A stretch of DNA of 64,000 nt from Aureimonas fodinaquatilis (GCF_008369445.1 NZ_VTWH01000002.1:1002988-1066987); one strand, 5' to 3'. Counted from the first letter of the stretch, positions 8,062 through 17,982 are shown. Notes: a model not told the origin generated them from the sequence alone. Made by a program: numbers and translations.

Positions 8062-9024
8062 TCATGGGTTGACCCAATTATCCGGAGTTTGTCCGGACAG
8101 GATCGTTACGGCGGCAGCCGCGGCCTTCCCTTGCAAGCTCGCCACGGTTGCCTCGGAATACCAACCGGCATGGTCCGAAAGCACAACGTTCGACAGCGAG
8201 AGGAATGGATGATCGGGCGTTGGTGGTTCCTGACGCAGAGTGTCCAGACCGGCACCGAAGATGCGTTCAGCGCGCAAGATCTCGGTCAAGGCAACTTCAT
8301 CAACATGCGCCCCGCGCGCTGTGTTCAGAAGGATTGCATCAGGGCGCATGGCCGCAAGGAAGGCTCGATCAATCATCGGGCGGTCCGGGTCAGTAGCCGG
8401 CGCATGAATCGAGACGATCTGCGCGGATCGGGCCAGTTCGCCCAAACTGACCTGCGTAACCCCCGCCGCTTTCGCAGCTTCGGGTGTCAACCACGGATCA
8501 TGCACGATGACATCCTTAACCCCGAAGGCGGCAAACCGGCTTCGCACAGCGCGGGCAATTCTGCCAAAGCCAATGAGGCCGAGCACCTGCCCGCCGATCC
8601 GCCCTATCGGTGAAGCCTGAGCAATGCCCCAGACACCCTGCCGCACCGCGGTGTCACCACTGACAACGCGCCGCTGCACGGCAAGATAGAGGGCAAGCGT
8701 ATGGTCCGCCACCTCAATATCCGCGCCATAGTCGGGAATATTGACAACCTTGATCCCCTGCTCACGCGCCTGATCCAGATCGATCCGATCTATCCCGACA
8801 CCGTAGCGCACGATACCTTTGGCTTGCCGGCAGGCTTGTATCACTCCGGCATCCATTGCCGTGTCACGTACGAACAGGATAGGAGCCTCGGCCACGCCTT
8901 TCAGGAGGCGCGACCGATCATTCGCCCACTCCAGGACATGAACCCCGACGCCGAAGGGCGCAAGGGCCGCCATCTCGGTCTGATGGCAGGCGTAACCCGG
9001 TGCGATAACAACGGCAGAAGACAT
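8062..9024 (-). CDS. D-isomer specific 2-hydroxyacid dehydrogenase, CtBP-like
   Basis: NAD(P)-dependent reductase of 2-oxo acids, 320 residues. The Rossmann motif is VLGLIGFGRIARAV (near residue 146). The catalytic trio is visible: Arg in LNTARGAHVDE, Glu in LDTLRQEPPTPDHP, and His in DHAGWYSE. The last motif is characteristic of the CtBP branch rather than classical SerA. The ATG at 9022-9024 is preceded by GGAG. It lies between the ABC ATPase and iolB genes in the same operon. A second member of the family heads this operon. The substrate is unknown. Confidence 0.88.
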   Translation of the reverse strand: MSSAVVIAPGYACHQTEMAALAPFGVGVHVLEWANDRSRLLKGVAEAPILFVRDTAMDAGVIQACRQAKGIVRYGVGIDRIDLDQAREQGIKVVNIPDYGADIEVADHTLALYLAVQRRVVSGDTAVRQGVWGIAQASPIGRIGGQVLGLIGFGRIARAVRSRFAAFGVKDVIVHDPWLTPEAAKAAGVTQVSLGELARSAQIVSIHAPATDPDRPMIDRAFLAAMRPDAILLNTARGAHVDEVALTEILRAERIFGAGLDTLRQEPPTPDHPFLSLSNVVLSDHAGWYSEATVASLQGKAAAAAVTILSGQTPDNWVNP

Positions 9025-9048
9025 GATATCTCCAAATGAAATGCCGGT

Positions 9049-10779
9049 TCAGGCGGCGGCTTCCGCGACACGGCCACCTTCGGCCGCGGCCAGCAGTGTG
9101 CGCGTGTATGGATGGTTTGGATGGCGAAGGATCTGACGGTAATCGCCTTCCTCGACGAATTTGCCGGACTGCATCACAACCACCCGGTCGGATATGTACT
9201 GCACCACCGCAAGATCGTGCGATATGAACAGGAAGCTGAGGTGAAACTGTTCCTTCAGATCCGCCAGCAGATTGAGAATCTGCGACTGGACCGACACATC
9301 CAGCGCAGAAACCGGCTCGTCGCAGATGACAAGCGAAGGGCGCAGGATCAGTGCACGGGCGATGCCGATCCTCTGCCGCTGGCCACCGGAAAATTCGTGC
9401 GGATAACGCAGCACGCTTCGCGCGGGAAGCCCGACATTCTCGATGACCTCCGCTATCCGTCTGCGCCGCTCGGCTTTGTCTTTCACACCGTGCAGACGCA
9501 GCGGAACATCCAGAATATTGCCGACGGTGTGGCGCGGATTCAGCGATCCGAACGGGTCCTGGAAAATCATCTGCATGTTGGCGCGCAGGGATTGGAGCCC
9601 GGCCCCCTCCAGCCTTGTAATGTCCCGCCCCTCAAACAGCAGCGAGCCTGACGTGGCTTGCGTAAGCCGCATAATTGTCCGTGACAATGTTGATTTTCCG
9701 CAGCCGGATTCGCCAACCAGCCCCAGCGTTTCGCCCTTGCGGATGGTCATGCTGACATCGTCAACCGCACGCAGCTCGGTGTCGCCAAGATTGTAGCTGG
9801 TGACGAGGTTGCGAACCTCCAGAATAGGCGGTGACACCACATCCACTGGCGGAAGAGGACGACGCGCGGGCACATGGAGGTCGTATTCATATCCTCCTTC
9901 CGCATCGCGCGTTATGCGGATTTCTGAAAGGGCGCGGCTGCGGTAGTGTATGTCCTGATCCACCCGGATCGAGGCCCCAATCAACCCGCGCGTATAGGGA
10001 TGACGACCGGCGGTGAACAGGTCCGCGGCCTTGAGTTGCTCCAGCTTCTCGCCATGATGCATGACGATGACCTCATCAGCCCAGCGCGAGACCACTCCGA
10101 GGTCGTGGGTGATCAGCAAAATCGCCATGCCCAGCTTGCGTCGCAGCTCGTCGATCAGTTCCAGGATTTGCGCCTGAACGGTTGCATCCAGCGCAGTCGT
10201 GGGTTCATCGGCGATAAGCAGCCGCGGGTTTCCGGCGATCGCCATTGCGATCATGACCCGCTGGCGTTGTCCGCCCGACAATTGATGCGGATAGGCATCG
10301 AGCCGCTTTTCAGGATCGGGCAGCCGAACCAGACGCAGCAGCTCCAGCGCACGCTCGCGCGCTGCCTGGGCTGTCACCTTGGCCTCGTGATAGCGGATTG
10401 CTTCGACGATCTGGTACCCGATGCGGTGCACGGGGTTGAGCGAGGTCATCGGCTCCTGAAAGATCATTCCGATCTGGTGGCCGCGAACCTTGCGCAGTTC
10501 CGTCATCGGCAGATCGACCAGATTGCGGCCGTTGAACATGAGCTTGCCGCTGAGCTGCGCGTTGCGTGGCAGAAGCCGAAGCACCGACAGGGCGGTCGTG
10601 GATTTACCACATCCTGATTCACCGACCAGCGCCACGGTTTTGCCAGCGGGTATCTGGAAGCTCAGGCCGTCGACTGCGGTGGCCGTTCCTCCCTGAACCT
10701 TGAACGTCACGGAGAGGTTTTGCACATCCAGGATGGCGGGGGCGTTATCCATCGTTTTTCCCTGCTCCGATTCAGTCAT
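9049..10779 (-). CDS. Oligopeptide-type ABC importer, fused double ATPase (DppD-DppF)
   Basis: Two full ATP-binding cassettes in one 576-residue chain. Half 1 has Walker [18 protein letters not shown] (near residue 56), signature [16 protein letters not shown] and Walker [13 protein letters not shown]. Half 2 (from about residue 315) has [34 protein letters not shown] and [12 protein letters not shown]. Both carry the C-terminal oligopeptide-type extension (HPYTR). The start ATG at 10777-10779 lies 8 nt inside the upstream permease gene and has GGAG six bases before it; an internal ATG at 10752 is the alternative. With the two permeases and the binding protein it makes a complete importer. 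Confidence 0.94.
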   Translation of the reverse strand: MTESEQGKTMDNAPAILDVQNLSVTFKVQGGTATAVDGLSFQIPAGKTVALVGESGCGKSTTALSVLRLLPRNAQLSGKLMFNGRNLVDLPMTELRKVRGHQIGMIFQEPMTSLNPVHRIGYQIVEAIRYHEAKVTAQAARERALELLRLVRLPDPEKRLDAYPHQLSGGQRQRVMIAMAIAGNPRLLIADEPTTALDATVQAQILELIDELRRKLGMAILLITHDLGVVSRWADEVIVMHHGEKLEQLKAADLFTAGRHPYTRGLIGASIRVDQDIHYRSRALSEIRITRDAEGGYEYDLHVPARRPLPPVDVVSPPILEVRNLVTSYNLGDTELRAVDDVSMTIRKGETLGLVGESGCGKSTLSRTIMRLTQATSGSLLFEGRDITRLEGAGLQSLRANMQMIFQDPFGSLNPRHTVGNILDVPLRLHGVKDKAERRRRIAEVIENVGLPARSVLRYPHEFSGGQRQRIGIARALILRPSLVICDEPVSALDVSVQSQILNLLADLKEQFHLSFLFISHDLAVVQYISDRVVVMQSGKFVEEGDYRQILRHPNHPYTRTLLAAAEGGRVAEAAA

Positions 10780-11668
10780 TCTGGCTCCGCGGGTTCAGCG
10801 CGTCGTTCAGCCCGTCGCCCAGCATGTTGAGCGCAAGCACCGTCAGGACGATGGCAAGTCCCGGCAAGGCCGTCAGGTACCAGGCGGTGCGGATAAATTC
10901 GCGCCCCGAACCGATCATCGAGCCCCATGAGACAATGTTGGGATCGGACAAGCCCATGAAGGACAAGCCGGATTCCATGAGTATGGCGCTGGCCACCATG
11001 ATGGATGATGTGACAATCAACGGTGGCAGCGCATTGGGCAGGATTTCGCGCCACATGATATGCCCTGCCCCGCAGCCCAGGCTTCGCGCCGCCGTGATAT
11101 AGTCTCTTTGACGGATCGATCGGAACTCGGCTCGGGACAGACGAGCGATTGTCGGCCAACTCACAATGGCAATAGCAATGGAAACAATGGTGGGCGTTGG
11201 ATCAAGAACAGCGACAATGACCACCACCAGCACGAAATTGGGCAGGGTCTGGAAAACCTCGATCAGCTTGACCAGCACGACATCAACCCAACCACCAAAA
11301 TAACCAGCCGTTGCGCCAACTGTCAGCCCGATGCCAAAACCCAAAACGGTCGCGGCCAACCCGACATAGAGCGAGATGCGCGCGCCATGCAGGGCCCCGG
11401 CCAGAACATCGCGGCCCAGTGCGTCCGTGCCCAGCGGATAGGCCCAATCCTGACCGGGCCACAGGAACGGCCGGGCCACCATGTTTAACGGATCAACGGG
11501 GTACAGCACCGGAGCCAGCAGGGCCAGAACCGCCACCAGCGCCAGGATGGAAAGGCCAATCACCGCATTGGGATTGGTCAGAAACAACCGCAGCTCGCGC
11601 CGGGAAAGATCAGCCTCGGCAACGTCGTGAGGCGAGACCGGTGCTGTTTTCAGGAAAGGAATACGCAT
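10772..11668 (-). CDS. Oligopeptide-type ABC importer permease (DppC family)
   Basis: Inner-membrane permease, 298 residues, with an N-terminal cytoplasmic segment, the OppC-type N-terminal TM, and then the transport domain. The EAA loop is visible (RSLGCGAGHIMWREILPNAL), where the ATPase docks. It also has DALGRDVLAGALHGARISL, typical of DppC/OppC. It overlaps the upstream permease by 1 nt (TGATG) and the downstream ATPase by 8 nt, so the genes are translationally coupled. Confidence 0.94.
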   Translation of the reverse strand: MRIPFLKTAPVSPHDVAEADLSRRELRLFLTNPNAVIGLSILALVAVLALLAPVLYPVDPLNMVARPFLWPGQDWAYPLGTDALGRDVLAGALHGARISLYVGLAATVLGFGIGLTVGATAGYFGGWVDVVLVKLIEVFQTLPNFVLVVVIVAVLDPTPTIVSIAIAIVSWPTIARLSRAEFRSIRQRDYITAARSLGCGAGHIMWREILPNALPPLIVTSSIMVASAILMESGLSFMGLSDPNIVSWGSMIGSGREFIRTAWYLTALPGLAIVLTVLALNMLGDGLNDALNPRSQND

Positions 11669-12654
11669 CAGTGAGCCCCGATTTTTGGATCAAGAAACGC
11701 ATGCAGAAGATCGATCAGCGCGTTCATGATGATGACGAGGAACGAGGATAGAAGCAGAATTCCGAGCAGCACCTGCAGATCGCGACCAAGCACGGATTCA
11801 AATGCCAGTCGGCCAAGGCCAGGAAGACTGAAGACGGTTTCGACCACGACAGCGCCGCCCAGCATTGCACCAACATGCATTCCGGCCATGGTCGTGATCG
11901 GGATCAGCGCATTGCGCAGAATGTGGTGCACGGTGACGACTATGGGGGGCAGGCCTTTGGCGCGGGCAGTCCGCACATAATCCTGCGACCTGACCTCCAG
12001 CATTGCCGCCCGTGTCAGCCGCCCGTAAATGGCAACATAGTAAAGAGCGAGCGAGGCCGCAGGCAGCACCAGATAACGGGCCTTGTCGACAATCAGATCC
12101 CACCCGGTCAGCCCCATCCCGATACTTCCCGATCCGCCGCTGGGCAACCAGCCCAGCTTGACCGAGAACAGCACGATCAGCATCAGGCCAATCCAGAAAT
12201 TCGGGATGGAATAAAACAGCAGCGACAGAACCGACAGAACTCTGTCGGGCAACCTGCCGGCGAAGGCCGACATGATCGCGCCGAGCACAATGCCGATCAG
12301 AACGGCAGTGCTGAGCGCCAGCACCATCAGCAAGAGCGTGCCCGGCAGGCGTTGCGCAATCAATTCGGAAACCGGCACCCCGAAGCGGGCGGATGTGCCA
12401 AGATCAAGATGGGCCAGCCGCCCGAGATAGCTGATCAATTGCTCAACCACCGGGGCATTGAGGCCGAACCGCTCACGCATTTCGGTCATGCCCTCAAGTG
12501 TCGCCGCGCCTGACTCGGCAGCCAGCACGTCGACCACATCTCCCGGCGCCATTTGCAGGAGAATGAAGTTCAGGATGACGATGATGATCGCCGTGGGAAT
12601 AGCCTGGAGGATACTGCTGCGCAATGTACGCAGGACGCGGCGGAAGCTGGACAA
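11668..12654 (-). CDS. Oligopeptide-type ABC importer permease (DppB family)
   Basis: Permease of 328 residues with six TM segments. It has the DppB signature region FILLQMAPGDVVDVLAAE near the N-terminus and the EAA loop VRTARAKGLPPIVVTVHHIL. The start is TTG at 12652-12654 with a perfect GGAGG five bases upstream. A 26-bp perfect palindrome separates it from the binding-protein gene and may set relative expression. Confidence 0.93.
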   Translation of the reverse strand: MSSFRRVLRTLRSSILQAIPTAIIIVILNFILLQMAPGDVVDVLAAESGAATLEGMTEMRERFGLNAPVVEQLISYLGRLAHLDLGTSARFGVPVSELIAQRLPGTLLLMVLALSTAVLIGIVLGAIMSAFAGRLPDRVLSVLSLLFYSIPNFWIGLMLIVLFSVKLGWLPSGGSGSIGMGLTGWDLIVDKARYLVLPAASLALYYVAIYGRLTRAAMLEVRSQDYVRTARAKGLPPIVVTVHHILRNALIPITTMAGMHVGAMLGGAVVVETVFSLPGLGRLAFESVLGRDLQVLLGILLLSSFLVIIMNALIDLLHAFLDPKIGAH

Positions 12655-12714
12655 GAGGACCTCCTCAAAGGTTTCCGAACGGTCGCCAGACCTGCGGACA
12701 GGATCAGCGAAGAG

Positions 12715-12740
12715 GCTTCGGCGCCGCGCGGCGCCGAAGC
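12715..12740. repeat. Perfect 26-bp palindrome between binding protein and permease genes
   Basis: GCTTCGGCGCCGC joined directly to its reverse complement, with no spacer, 8 nt after the binding-protein stop. As RNA it would form a very stable GC hairpin with no T run, so it is more likely to protect the 3' end or attenuate transcription than to be a full terminator. Such hairpins often let a binding protein be made in excess of its permeases. Confidence 0.75.
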
Positions 12741-12748
12741 CCGCGGTG

Positions 12749-14362
12749 TCATTCCGCAGTCAGATACACATCAGCCATGTTGCTCCACAGCCCTTCAGCC
12801 GCCTGCGTGTGGTTGTGCACCCGTTTGTTGAAGACCGTCAGCTGTTCGATTTCGATCAGCGCAATAGCTGGAAGGTCTTCGGCCACCTGGCGCTGGAAGG
12901 CCTCGAAATATTCGTGACGCTTCTGTTCGTTGGGCTCACGTGCGGCTGCAATCAGCGCTGCATCGGCCGCCTCGCTGGCGTAATGTGTGCCATTCGAGAA
13001 CGGCACACCCTTTGTGAAGGACGTTGACAGATAGTTGCGCTGAATGCCGATGGTCGGATCAAACGTTGCCGAATTCGTCGTGGTGTAAAACTCGAAATCC
13101 CTGTCCGTATAGATGCGCTTGACGTAAGTCGCGTAATCGGTGCTGCGCACATTCACCATGATGCCAAGTTGGGCCATTGCGCTCTTGATGAACTCGGCCT
13201 GGCTCTTCATTGGCGAGAAGCCCGGATAATAATCGATGGTGGTTTCGAAACGAATGCCATTGGCACCCTTTGGATACCCGGCCTCATCCAGCAGCGCATT
13301 GGCCTTTTCAAGATCCACAGCCTTGGTTTCAACCGGAATGTGGAACCGCGCAATACCCGACGGAATGGCGGAAGTGCCGGGCTTGCCATAGCCAAACCAG
13401 GCTGAATCAACCAGAAGCTGCTTGTCGATCGCCAGCTCGATGGCCTGCCGCACAAGCGGGTTGGAATATTTCGGATCGTCGAAGTTGAAGACCAGGCGGG
13501 CAATGGTGTTGCGCGAGGTGTAGCCATCCGTGGTGACATCAATGGTTGGGGTGGCGGTCAGCCGCTCGACATCGGAATAGGAGATCGGGGTTTCATCGCC
13601 GATCAGAATTTCACCGGTTTCGAAGGCGGCTGAACGAGCTGCCTGATCGGTCATAACCCGGAAGACAATCCCGTCCAGATAGGGCTTGCCTTCATCCCAG
13701 TAGTCCGGGTTGCGCTCATAGATGATGTGGCTGCCGCGCACCCATTCCTTGAACTTGAACGGACCCGTACCGATCGGCGAGCGGATGGCCGGGTTTTGCG
13801 CAGCATCTTCGTCGATCTTGAAGATGTGGGCAGGAACGATTGGCATCTCGGCGGCAGCAAGGCCGTAGAGCAGATAAGGGGCTGGCGCCGACATGCGAAA
13901 GATCACGGTCAGCGGATCGGGGGTTTCGATTTCCGCGATGTTGGCGACAATTGCCTGCGAACGCGGATGCCCCTTGCGCAGCAGCGTATAGGAAACCTTC
14001 ACGTCTTCCGAAGTGAACGGCTCGCCGTCATGCCATTTCACATCCGGGCGCAGCTTGAACGTGTAGGTCATGCCGTCTTCGGCAACATCCCACTCGACGG
14101 CCAGCTGCGGCCGCGGCGTCAAATCGAAATCATAGGTCAACAGCCCTTCATTCGTCTTGGCAGTGGTGCGCGTTGCACCGGCGCTGACAATGTTGACCAG
14201 TCCAACGGAAGGCTCCGCCATCAGCACAAAAGTCAGAATGCCCCCATGGACCGGCTCGGCCGTCGCTTCCTGCGCCCAGGCCGGTCCGAATGTGGCCAGG
14301 CATGTCGAGGCAAGAAGCGTGCCGACCAGGAAGCGGCGGCGGTTGAGTGTGGATATCGCCAT
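12749..14362 (-). CDS. ABC importer substrate-binding protein, family 5 (DppA/OppA-like)
   Basis: Periplasmic solute-binding protein, 537 residues, SBP_bac_5 fold. The signal peptide begins MAISTLNRRRFLVGTLLAST with an Arg-rich start (NRRRF, Tat-like) and cleavage near AWA-Q. Family features include VEWDVAEDGMTYTFKLRPDV, which leads to KWHDGEPFTSEDV. The ATG at 14360-14362 is preceded by GGAAAAAG, so the 15 extra upstream codons are dropped. Family-5 proteins bind peptides but also oligosaccharides, opines, nickel and other solutes. The neighbouring enzymes suggest a sugar-acid-like or conjugated cargo rather than peptides (inference). Confidence 0.93.
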   Translation of the reverse strand: MAISTLNRRRFLVGTLLASTCLATFGPAWAQEATAEPVHGGILTFVLMAEPSVGLVNIVSAGATRTTAKTNEGLLTYDFDLTPRPQLAVEWDVAEDGMTYTFKLRPDVKWHDGEPFTSEDVKVSYTLLRKGHPRSQAIVANIAEIETPDPLTVIFRMSAPAPYLLYGLAAAEMPIVPAHIFKIDEDAAQNPAIRSPIGTGPFKFKEWVRGSHIIYERNPDYWDEGKPYLDGIVFRVMTDQAARSAAFETGEILIGDETPISYSDVERLTATPTIDVTTDGYTSRNTIARLVFNFDDPKYSNPLVRQAIELAIDKQLLVDSAWFGYGKPGTSAIPSGIARFHIPVETKAVDLEKANALLDEAGYPKGANGIRFETTIDYYPGFSPMKSQAEFIKSAMAQLGIMVNVRSTDYATYVKRIYTDRDFEFYTTTNSATFDPTIGIQRNYLSTSFTKGVPFSNGTHYASEAADAALIAAAREPNEQKRHEYFEAFQRQVAEDLPAIALIEIEQLTVFNKRVHNHTQAAEGLWSNMADVYLTAE

Positions 14363-14457
14363 TTCTTTTTCCTTTTTCCTGTCGTTGTCACGGGCATTCT
14401 CGCCCAACTATCGTGTCCCGGCGGCTGAGCTGTGCCGGATACATTTCACCGCAACGG

Positions 14458-14955
14458 TTAGCTGCTGCGAAGCTGGAAAATTGCTTCCATCTCGACCGGC
14501 GATCCGCCAGCCAGCGCCACATTGCTCATCCCGATGCGTGCATGAGCCCCGAAATGCGGGCCAAAAACGTCGAGCAGAAGCTGCGAGGCACCGTTGACCA
14601 CCTCGCCGACATCGGCAAAATCCGGCGTGCAGGAAACCTGGACCGAGATTTTGAAGGCCCGCCAAAGGCGCAGGTCACCCGTGCTCTGGTGAACCAGCGA
14701 CAGGACATTCAGCATGGTCAGCCGCGCGCACTCATTGCCCTGCTGTGCTGTAACCTCGCGCCCTAGGTGGCCGCGATACAGCGGGCCTTCCGCCGTGTTG
14801 GCGATCTGGCCGGAGGTGAAAAGCAGATCGCCTGAACGCCGGGTAAAGCTGAACCAGTCACCACGGGTCTTGCGGGTTTCGAGCTTGAGACCCAAAGTGG
14901 CGAGCCGCTCATATGGGTCAAAAACGTCATCAGGGGCCTGAATGGGTAGCATCAT
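14458..14955 (-). CDS. RidA/YjgF-family protein
   Basis: 165-residue member of the RidA superfamily (enamine/imine deaminases and related proteins). Visible landmarks are GDLLFTSGQIANTAEGPLY, then the N-terminal half of the core, and MSNVALAGGSPVEMEAIFQL at the C-terminus. The usual catalytic Arg of RidA (near R-x-A-V-x-V) is not evident in GMSNVALAGG, so this is a divergent branch. Start ATG 14953-14955, with a second ATG adjacent. It lies between the dehydrogenase and the binding-protein gene in one operon. A role in clearing or processing an imino intermediate is inference. Confidence 0.8.
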   Translation of the reverse strand: MMLPIQAPDDVFDPYERLATLGLKLETRKTRGDWFSFTRRSGDLLFTSGQIANTAEGPLYRGHLGREVTAQQGNECARLTMLNVLSLVHQSTGDLRLWRAFKISVQVSCTPDFADVGEVVNGASQLLLDVFGPHFGAHARIGMSNVALAGGSPVEMEAIFQLRSS

Positions 14956-14983
14956 TTCCGGTGTCCTCAAGAAGTCGTATGGA

Positions 14984-16000
14984 TCAGTCAGCCCCGAGCC
15001 AGCCAGCCCGCAGGGCGGCAGAACGCAGGACTTGCGGGTTGACAAGACGTGGCGGGCGCCGGCGGCGGGCAAACTCGGCTGCGGCCTCAACGGCCGCTTG
15101 CCGCTGGATCTGCTGCATTTCGACTGCGGTACCCGCGGTATGCGGCGTTACAAATGCGTTGGGCAGTTTCATAAGCGGGCTGTCTGAAGGTTCGACCTCA
15201 AGCACATCCAGGCCAACGCTGGCGATGCGGCCATCACGCACCGCCTCGAACAGCGCGGCTTCATCAATCACGCCGCCGCGGCCGACATTGACCAGCACCG
15301 CATCAGGCTTGATCGCCGCCACCAGTTCACGAGAGATCAGACCCGTGGTCGCCGGCGACAGTGGCAGGCAAAGAACGATGACATCAGAGGTTTCGAGAAG
15401 CTCGCGAAGGTCAACCCACTCGACACCGGCAAAATAGGCCTGCTCGAACCGGCGGGTGCGCTGATAGCCAAGAATACGACCAACGCGCATGGCCTGCATT
15501 CTGGCCGCGACGCAGGTGCCGATCTGGCCCAGCCCCACAATGCCGACGGTTTTGCCAACCAGAGTGCGCGGGCGCGGTACGTCTGCGGCAGGCGCTGCGT
15601 CCCAATGCCCTTCCCGCAGGCGGTTCATGTGGGTCAGCGTGTCGGGCCGCATTGCCATCAGCGTCAGCAAAATTGCATGCTCTGCCACCACATCGGCGTT
15701 CAGCCCGGCATTGTTGGAGAACATGACACCCGCCTGCGTGCAGGCATCTATGTGCAGCACGTCAGCATGCTCCAGCCCCGAACCGGATTTGTGCACATGC
15801 TTGAGGTCCGGGCAGGCCGCAAGAAACTCGGCGTCCACTGGAAAGGTGAGTGGCCAGCGCAGCACCATCGAATCAGCGCCTTGCGCTTTTGCCGTGATTG
15901 CCGCGCGGTCGTCCTCATGGGTTGCGAAGAGAACGACATCGTTCCCGGCCAGCAGATTGGCTGCCTCCTCCTTGAGTGTCTCCTCAATGAGAATCTTCAA
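14984..16000 (-). CDS. D-2-hydroxyacid dehydrogenase (SerA-like)
   Basis: 338 residues. Rossmann motif GKTVGIVGLGQIGTCVAARM. The catalytic residues are Arg in VNVGRGGVIDE, Glu in LDVLEVEPSDSPL and His in FVTPHTAGT. It resembles phosphoglycerate or hydroxypyruvate/glyoxylate reductases without an ACT domain. It is the first gene of the leftward catabolic operon, and it diverges from the GntR regulator across about 230 nt. The two dehydrogenases of the operon differ clearly in sequence, so they probably act on different substrates. Confidence 0.88.
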   Translation of the reverse strand: MKILIEETLKEEAANLLAGNDVVLFATHEDDRAAITAKAQGADSMVLRWPLTFPVDAEFLAACPDLKHVHKSGSGLEHADVLHIDACTQAGVMFSNNAGLNADVVAEHAILLTLMAMRPDTLTHMNRLREGHWDAAPAADVPRPRTLVGKTVGIVGLGQIGTCVAARMQAMRVGRILGYQRTRRFEQAYFAGVEWVDLRELLETSDVIVLCLPLSPATTGLISRELVAAIKPDAVLVNVGRGGVIDEAALFEAVRDGRIASVGLDVLEVEPSDSPLMKLPNAFVTPHTAGTAVEMQQIQRQAAVEAAAEFARRRRPPRLVNPQVLRSAALRAGWLGAD

Positions 16001-16233
16001 ATTAACTCTCCCGCGCTGTTGCCCCTCACCGCAGATTGGGGGGTGAGGTGGCTGCTACGACTCGAAGTTAAGCGCATTTTTATCGGTCTGTCATCAGAAT
16101 ATATTACAACCTCATATCTTACTGATCTGGCATATCGGTCGGAAGTGTGCTTTATGGTGAACTTGAATCAAGGACTTCCGCGCCGCCGTCCTGTTGGCGA
16201 GCGGCCGTTGCCCGTGAGCAGAACGGAGGAACT
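16001..16233. promoter_or_regulatory. Divergent control region of the catabolic island
   Basis: An AT-rich patch (about 16070-16150) stands out between the dehydrogenase operon and the GntR gene, the expected place for both promoters and for the regulator's operator. ATCAG near 16094 and CTGAT near 16121 form an imperfect inverted pair about 20 nt apart, a weak operator candidate. A hairpin with arms CCTCACC/GGTGAGG lies near 16026-16049. Confidence 0.4.
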
Positions 16234-16959
16234 GTGGCGATCCCATTCGAAACCGAGGCGCTGGAAGCAGCGCCCAGCCTTGCTACAATGTTGACCCGCA
16301 AGCTGCGTGAGGAAATTGAAAGCCGGCGCATCAAGTCCGGCGAGCGGTTTCCCAGCGATGCTGAAATCGCCGCCGCTTTTGGCGTAAGCCGAACAGTGGT
16401 TCGTGAAGCTGTTTCCAGCCTGCGCGAAGCCGGCCTGATTTCAACCCAGCGCGGACGAGGATCGGTGGTTGTGGCCAATTCGCCTTCACCATCGTTTCGC
16501 ATCGCCGCCGCGGATCTGGAATCGATGGCCAGCCTGCGACAGCTTTATGAATTTCGCACTTTGATCGAGAAGGAATCGGCATTCCTGGCAGCGCAACGAC
16601 GCACAGACGAAGACCTGCAAGCCCAGCGCGCCTGCCTTGACCAGGCGGCAGAGGCAAGCGACCTCGATGAATCCATCGAAGCGGATATTGCCTTTCACCT
16701 TGCAATTGCTACTGCAGCGCAGAACGAATATTTCTGCCGCGTCCTCAGCACCCTTCGCACCGCGACCATCGCCCGCGCGCTGATGCGCGAAGACCTTGAT
16801 GAGAATGCGCGACTTGCTCTCTACAAGGGCGAGGTTCAGGACGAACACCGGCAGATTTTCGAGGCAATCCAGCGGCGTGACTCAAATGCCGCGCAGGATC
16901 TGATCGAAAGGCACCTTGGCGGTACGCGTCTTATGCAACTGTCCAACAGCCGGGACTGA
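16234..16959 (+). CDS. GntR-family transcriptional regulator, FadR (FCD) subfamily
   Basis: 242 residues. The N-terminal winged helix is clear: MLTRKLREEIESRRIKSGER, then FPSDAEIAAAFGVSRTVVRE, then AGLISTQRGRGSVV. The C-terminal FCD domain, all helical, follows with LYEFRTLIEKESAFLAAQRR and the metal/ligand His residues in DIAFHLAIA and ERHLGGTR. The frame is open from GTG 16147, but GTG 16234 sits seven bases after GGAGG and is the better start. FCD regulators usually bind the pathway's organic-acid intermediate, so this is the likely repressor of the divergent operon. Confidence 0.92.
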   Translation: MAIPFETEALEAAPSLATMLTRKLREEIESRRIKSGERFPSDAEIAAAFGVSRTVVREAVSSLREAGLISTQRGRGSVVVANSPSPSFRIAAADLESMASLRQLYEFRTLIEKESAFLAAQRRTDEDLQAQRACLDQAAEASDLDESIEADIAFHLAIATAAQNEYFCRVLSTLRTATIARALMREDLDENARLALYKGEVQDEHRQIFEAIQRRDSNAAQDLIERHLGGTRLMQLSNSRD

Positions 16960-17034
16960 ACGCAAAACACACCCCTCTTTCTCGCCCCGGCGGGGCGCAA
17001 GCTTCCAGCTATCGACGAACATCAGGATAGACCA

Positions 17035-17982
17035 ATGAACAAGTTTGAGGCGTTCAAGGCTGCCCTTGCGGGTGGTCAGGTTGATTATGTGCCATCAGGG
17101 TTTTGGCTGCACTTCCCTGAAGAAGACTGGTTCGGCCAGGCCGCGATCCGCGCTCACATGGACTTTTACCGCGCTGTCGATCCTGACGTCCTCAAGGTCA
17201 TGAATGAATATCGTTATCGGATGGACACGCCGATCTCCCGCCCCGAGGACTGGGCAACATGGAAGCCATTGAAAACCAAAGGCGGTTATTATCAGGGCCA
17301 ACTGGATATCATCAAAGGTCTGGCGGACAGGCTGGGGAGTGAAGTGCCGCTGCTGGCAACCATCCACGGCGTCTATATCTGCGCTTTTCATGGTGGTCGG
17401 CGCCCAGAAGCCACCTTCGATATGCCCCATCTTCTGACACAGCACCTGAAAGAATGTCCCGAAGCGGTCATGCCGGCTTTCCGTGCTGTGACTGACTCGC
17501 TGATCGAACTGTCACTCGCCTGTCTGGAAGCCGGTGCCTCCGGCATCTACTATAGCTCCATCGGAGGCGAAACCGACCGTTTCGACGAGGAAACGTTCAA
17601 TCGCTATCTCAAACCTTTCGAAACAGAGGTCCTGAACGAGATTTCCCGCCACACTGATGAGGTTGTGCTGCATGTCTGCAAGCCGCAGCCGCGTCTTGGA
17701 CCCTATGCCGACTATCCGGCGGCTGCCGTCAACTGGGCTGTGCATGAAAGCAATGTCTCACTGGAAGCCGGTGCCCGGCTTTTTGGCAAGACCGTGTTGG
17801 GCGGCCTTGATGACCGCAGCGGCGTGCTGGTGGACGGCACCGACGAGCAGATCCAATCGGCGGTTCAGAAAATTATCTCTGACCATGGACGCCAAGGTCT
17901 GATTCTGGGAGCCGACTGCACGCTTCCGACAGAAATCTCGACTGCTCGAATTCGTGCCGCGGTCGACGCCGCGCGCATGTAA
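17035..17982 (+). CDS. Uroporphyrinogen-decarboxylase superfamily protein (not HemE)
   Basis: 315 residues with a URO-D-like TIM barrel. The fold is recognisable from ACLEAGASGIYYSSIGGETD, YLKPFETEVLNEI and LILGADCTLPTEIS. The superfamily also contains methyltransferases (MtaA, CmuA) that handle corrinoid- or Zn-bound methyl groups; the late Cys in GADC and the His in VVLHVCKP are compatible with a metal site. It lacks the HemE N-terminal RQAGRY motif, so a haem role is unlikely. ATG at 17035 follows AGGATAGACCA. It lies directly after the GntR gene and before a cupin. Confidence 0.8.
   Translation: MNKFEAFKAALAGGQVDYVPSGFWLHFPEEDWFGQAAIRAHMDFYRAVDPDVLKVMNEYRYRMDTPISRPEDWATWKPLKTKGGYYQGQLDIIKGLADRLGSEVPLLATIHGVYICAFHGGRRPEATFDMPHLLTQHLKECPEAVMPAFRAVTDSLIELSLACLEAGASGIYYSSIGGETDRFDEETFNRYLKPFETEVLNEISRHTDEVVLHVCKPQPRLGPYADYPAAAVNWAVHESNVSLEAGARLFGKTVLGGLDDRSGVLVDGTDEQIQSAVQKIISDHGRQGLILGADCTLPTEISTARIRAAVDAARM

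Noticed and set aside
12715-12740. Classical rho-independent terminator after the binding-protein gene
   Set aside because: No U tract on either side and the transporter genes continue directly, so it is more likely a stability or attenuation hairpin.
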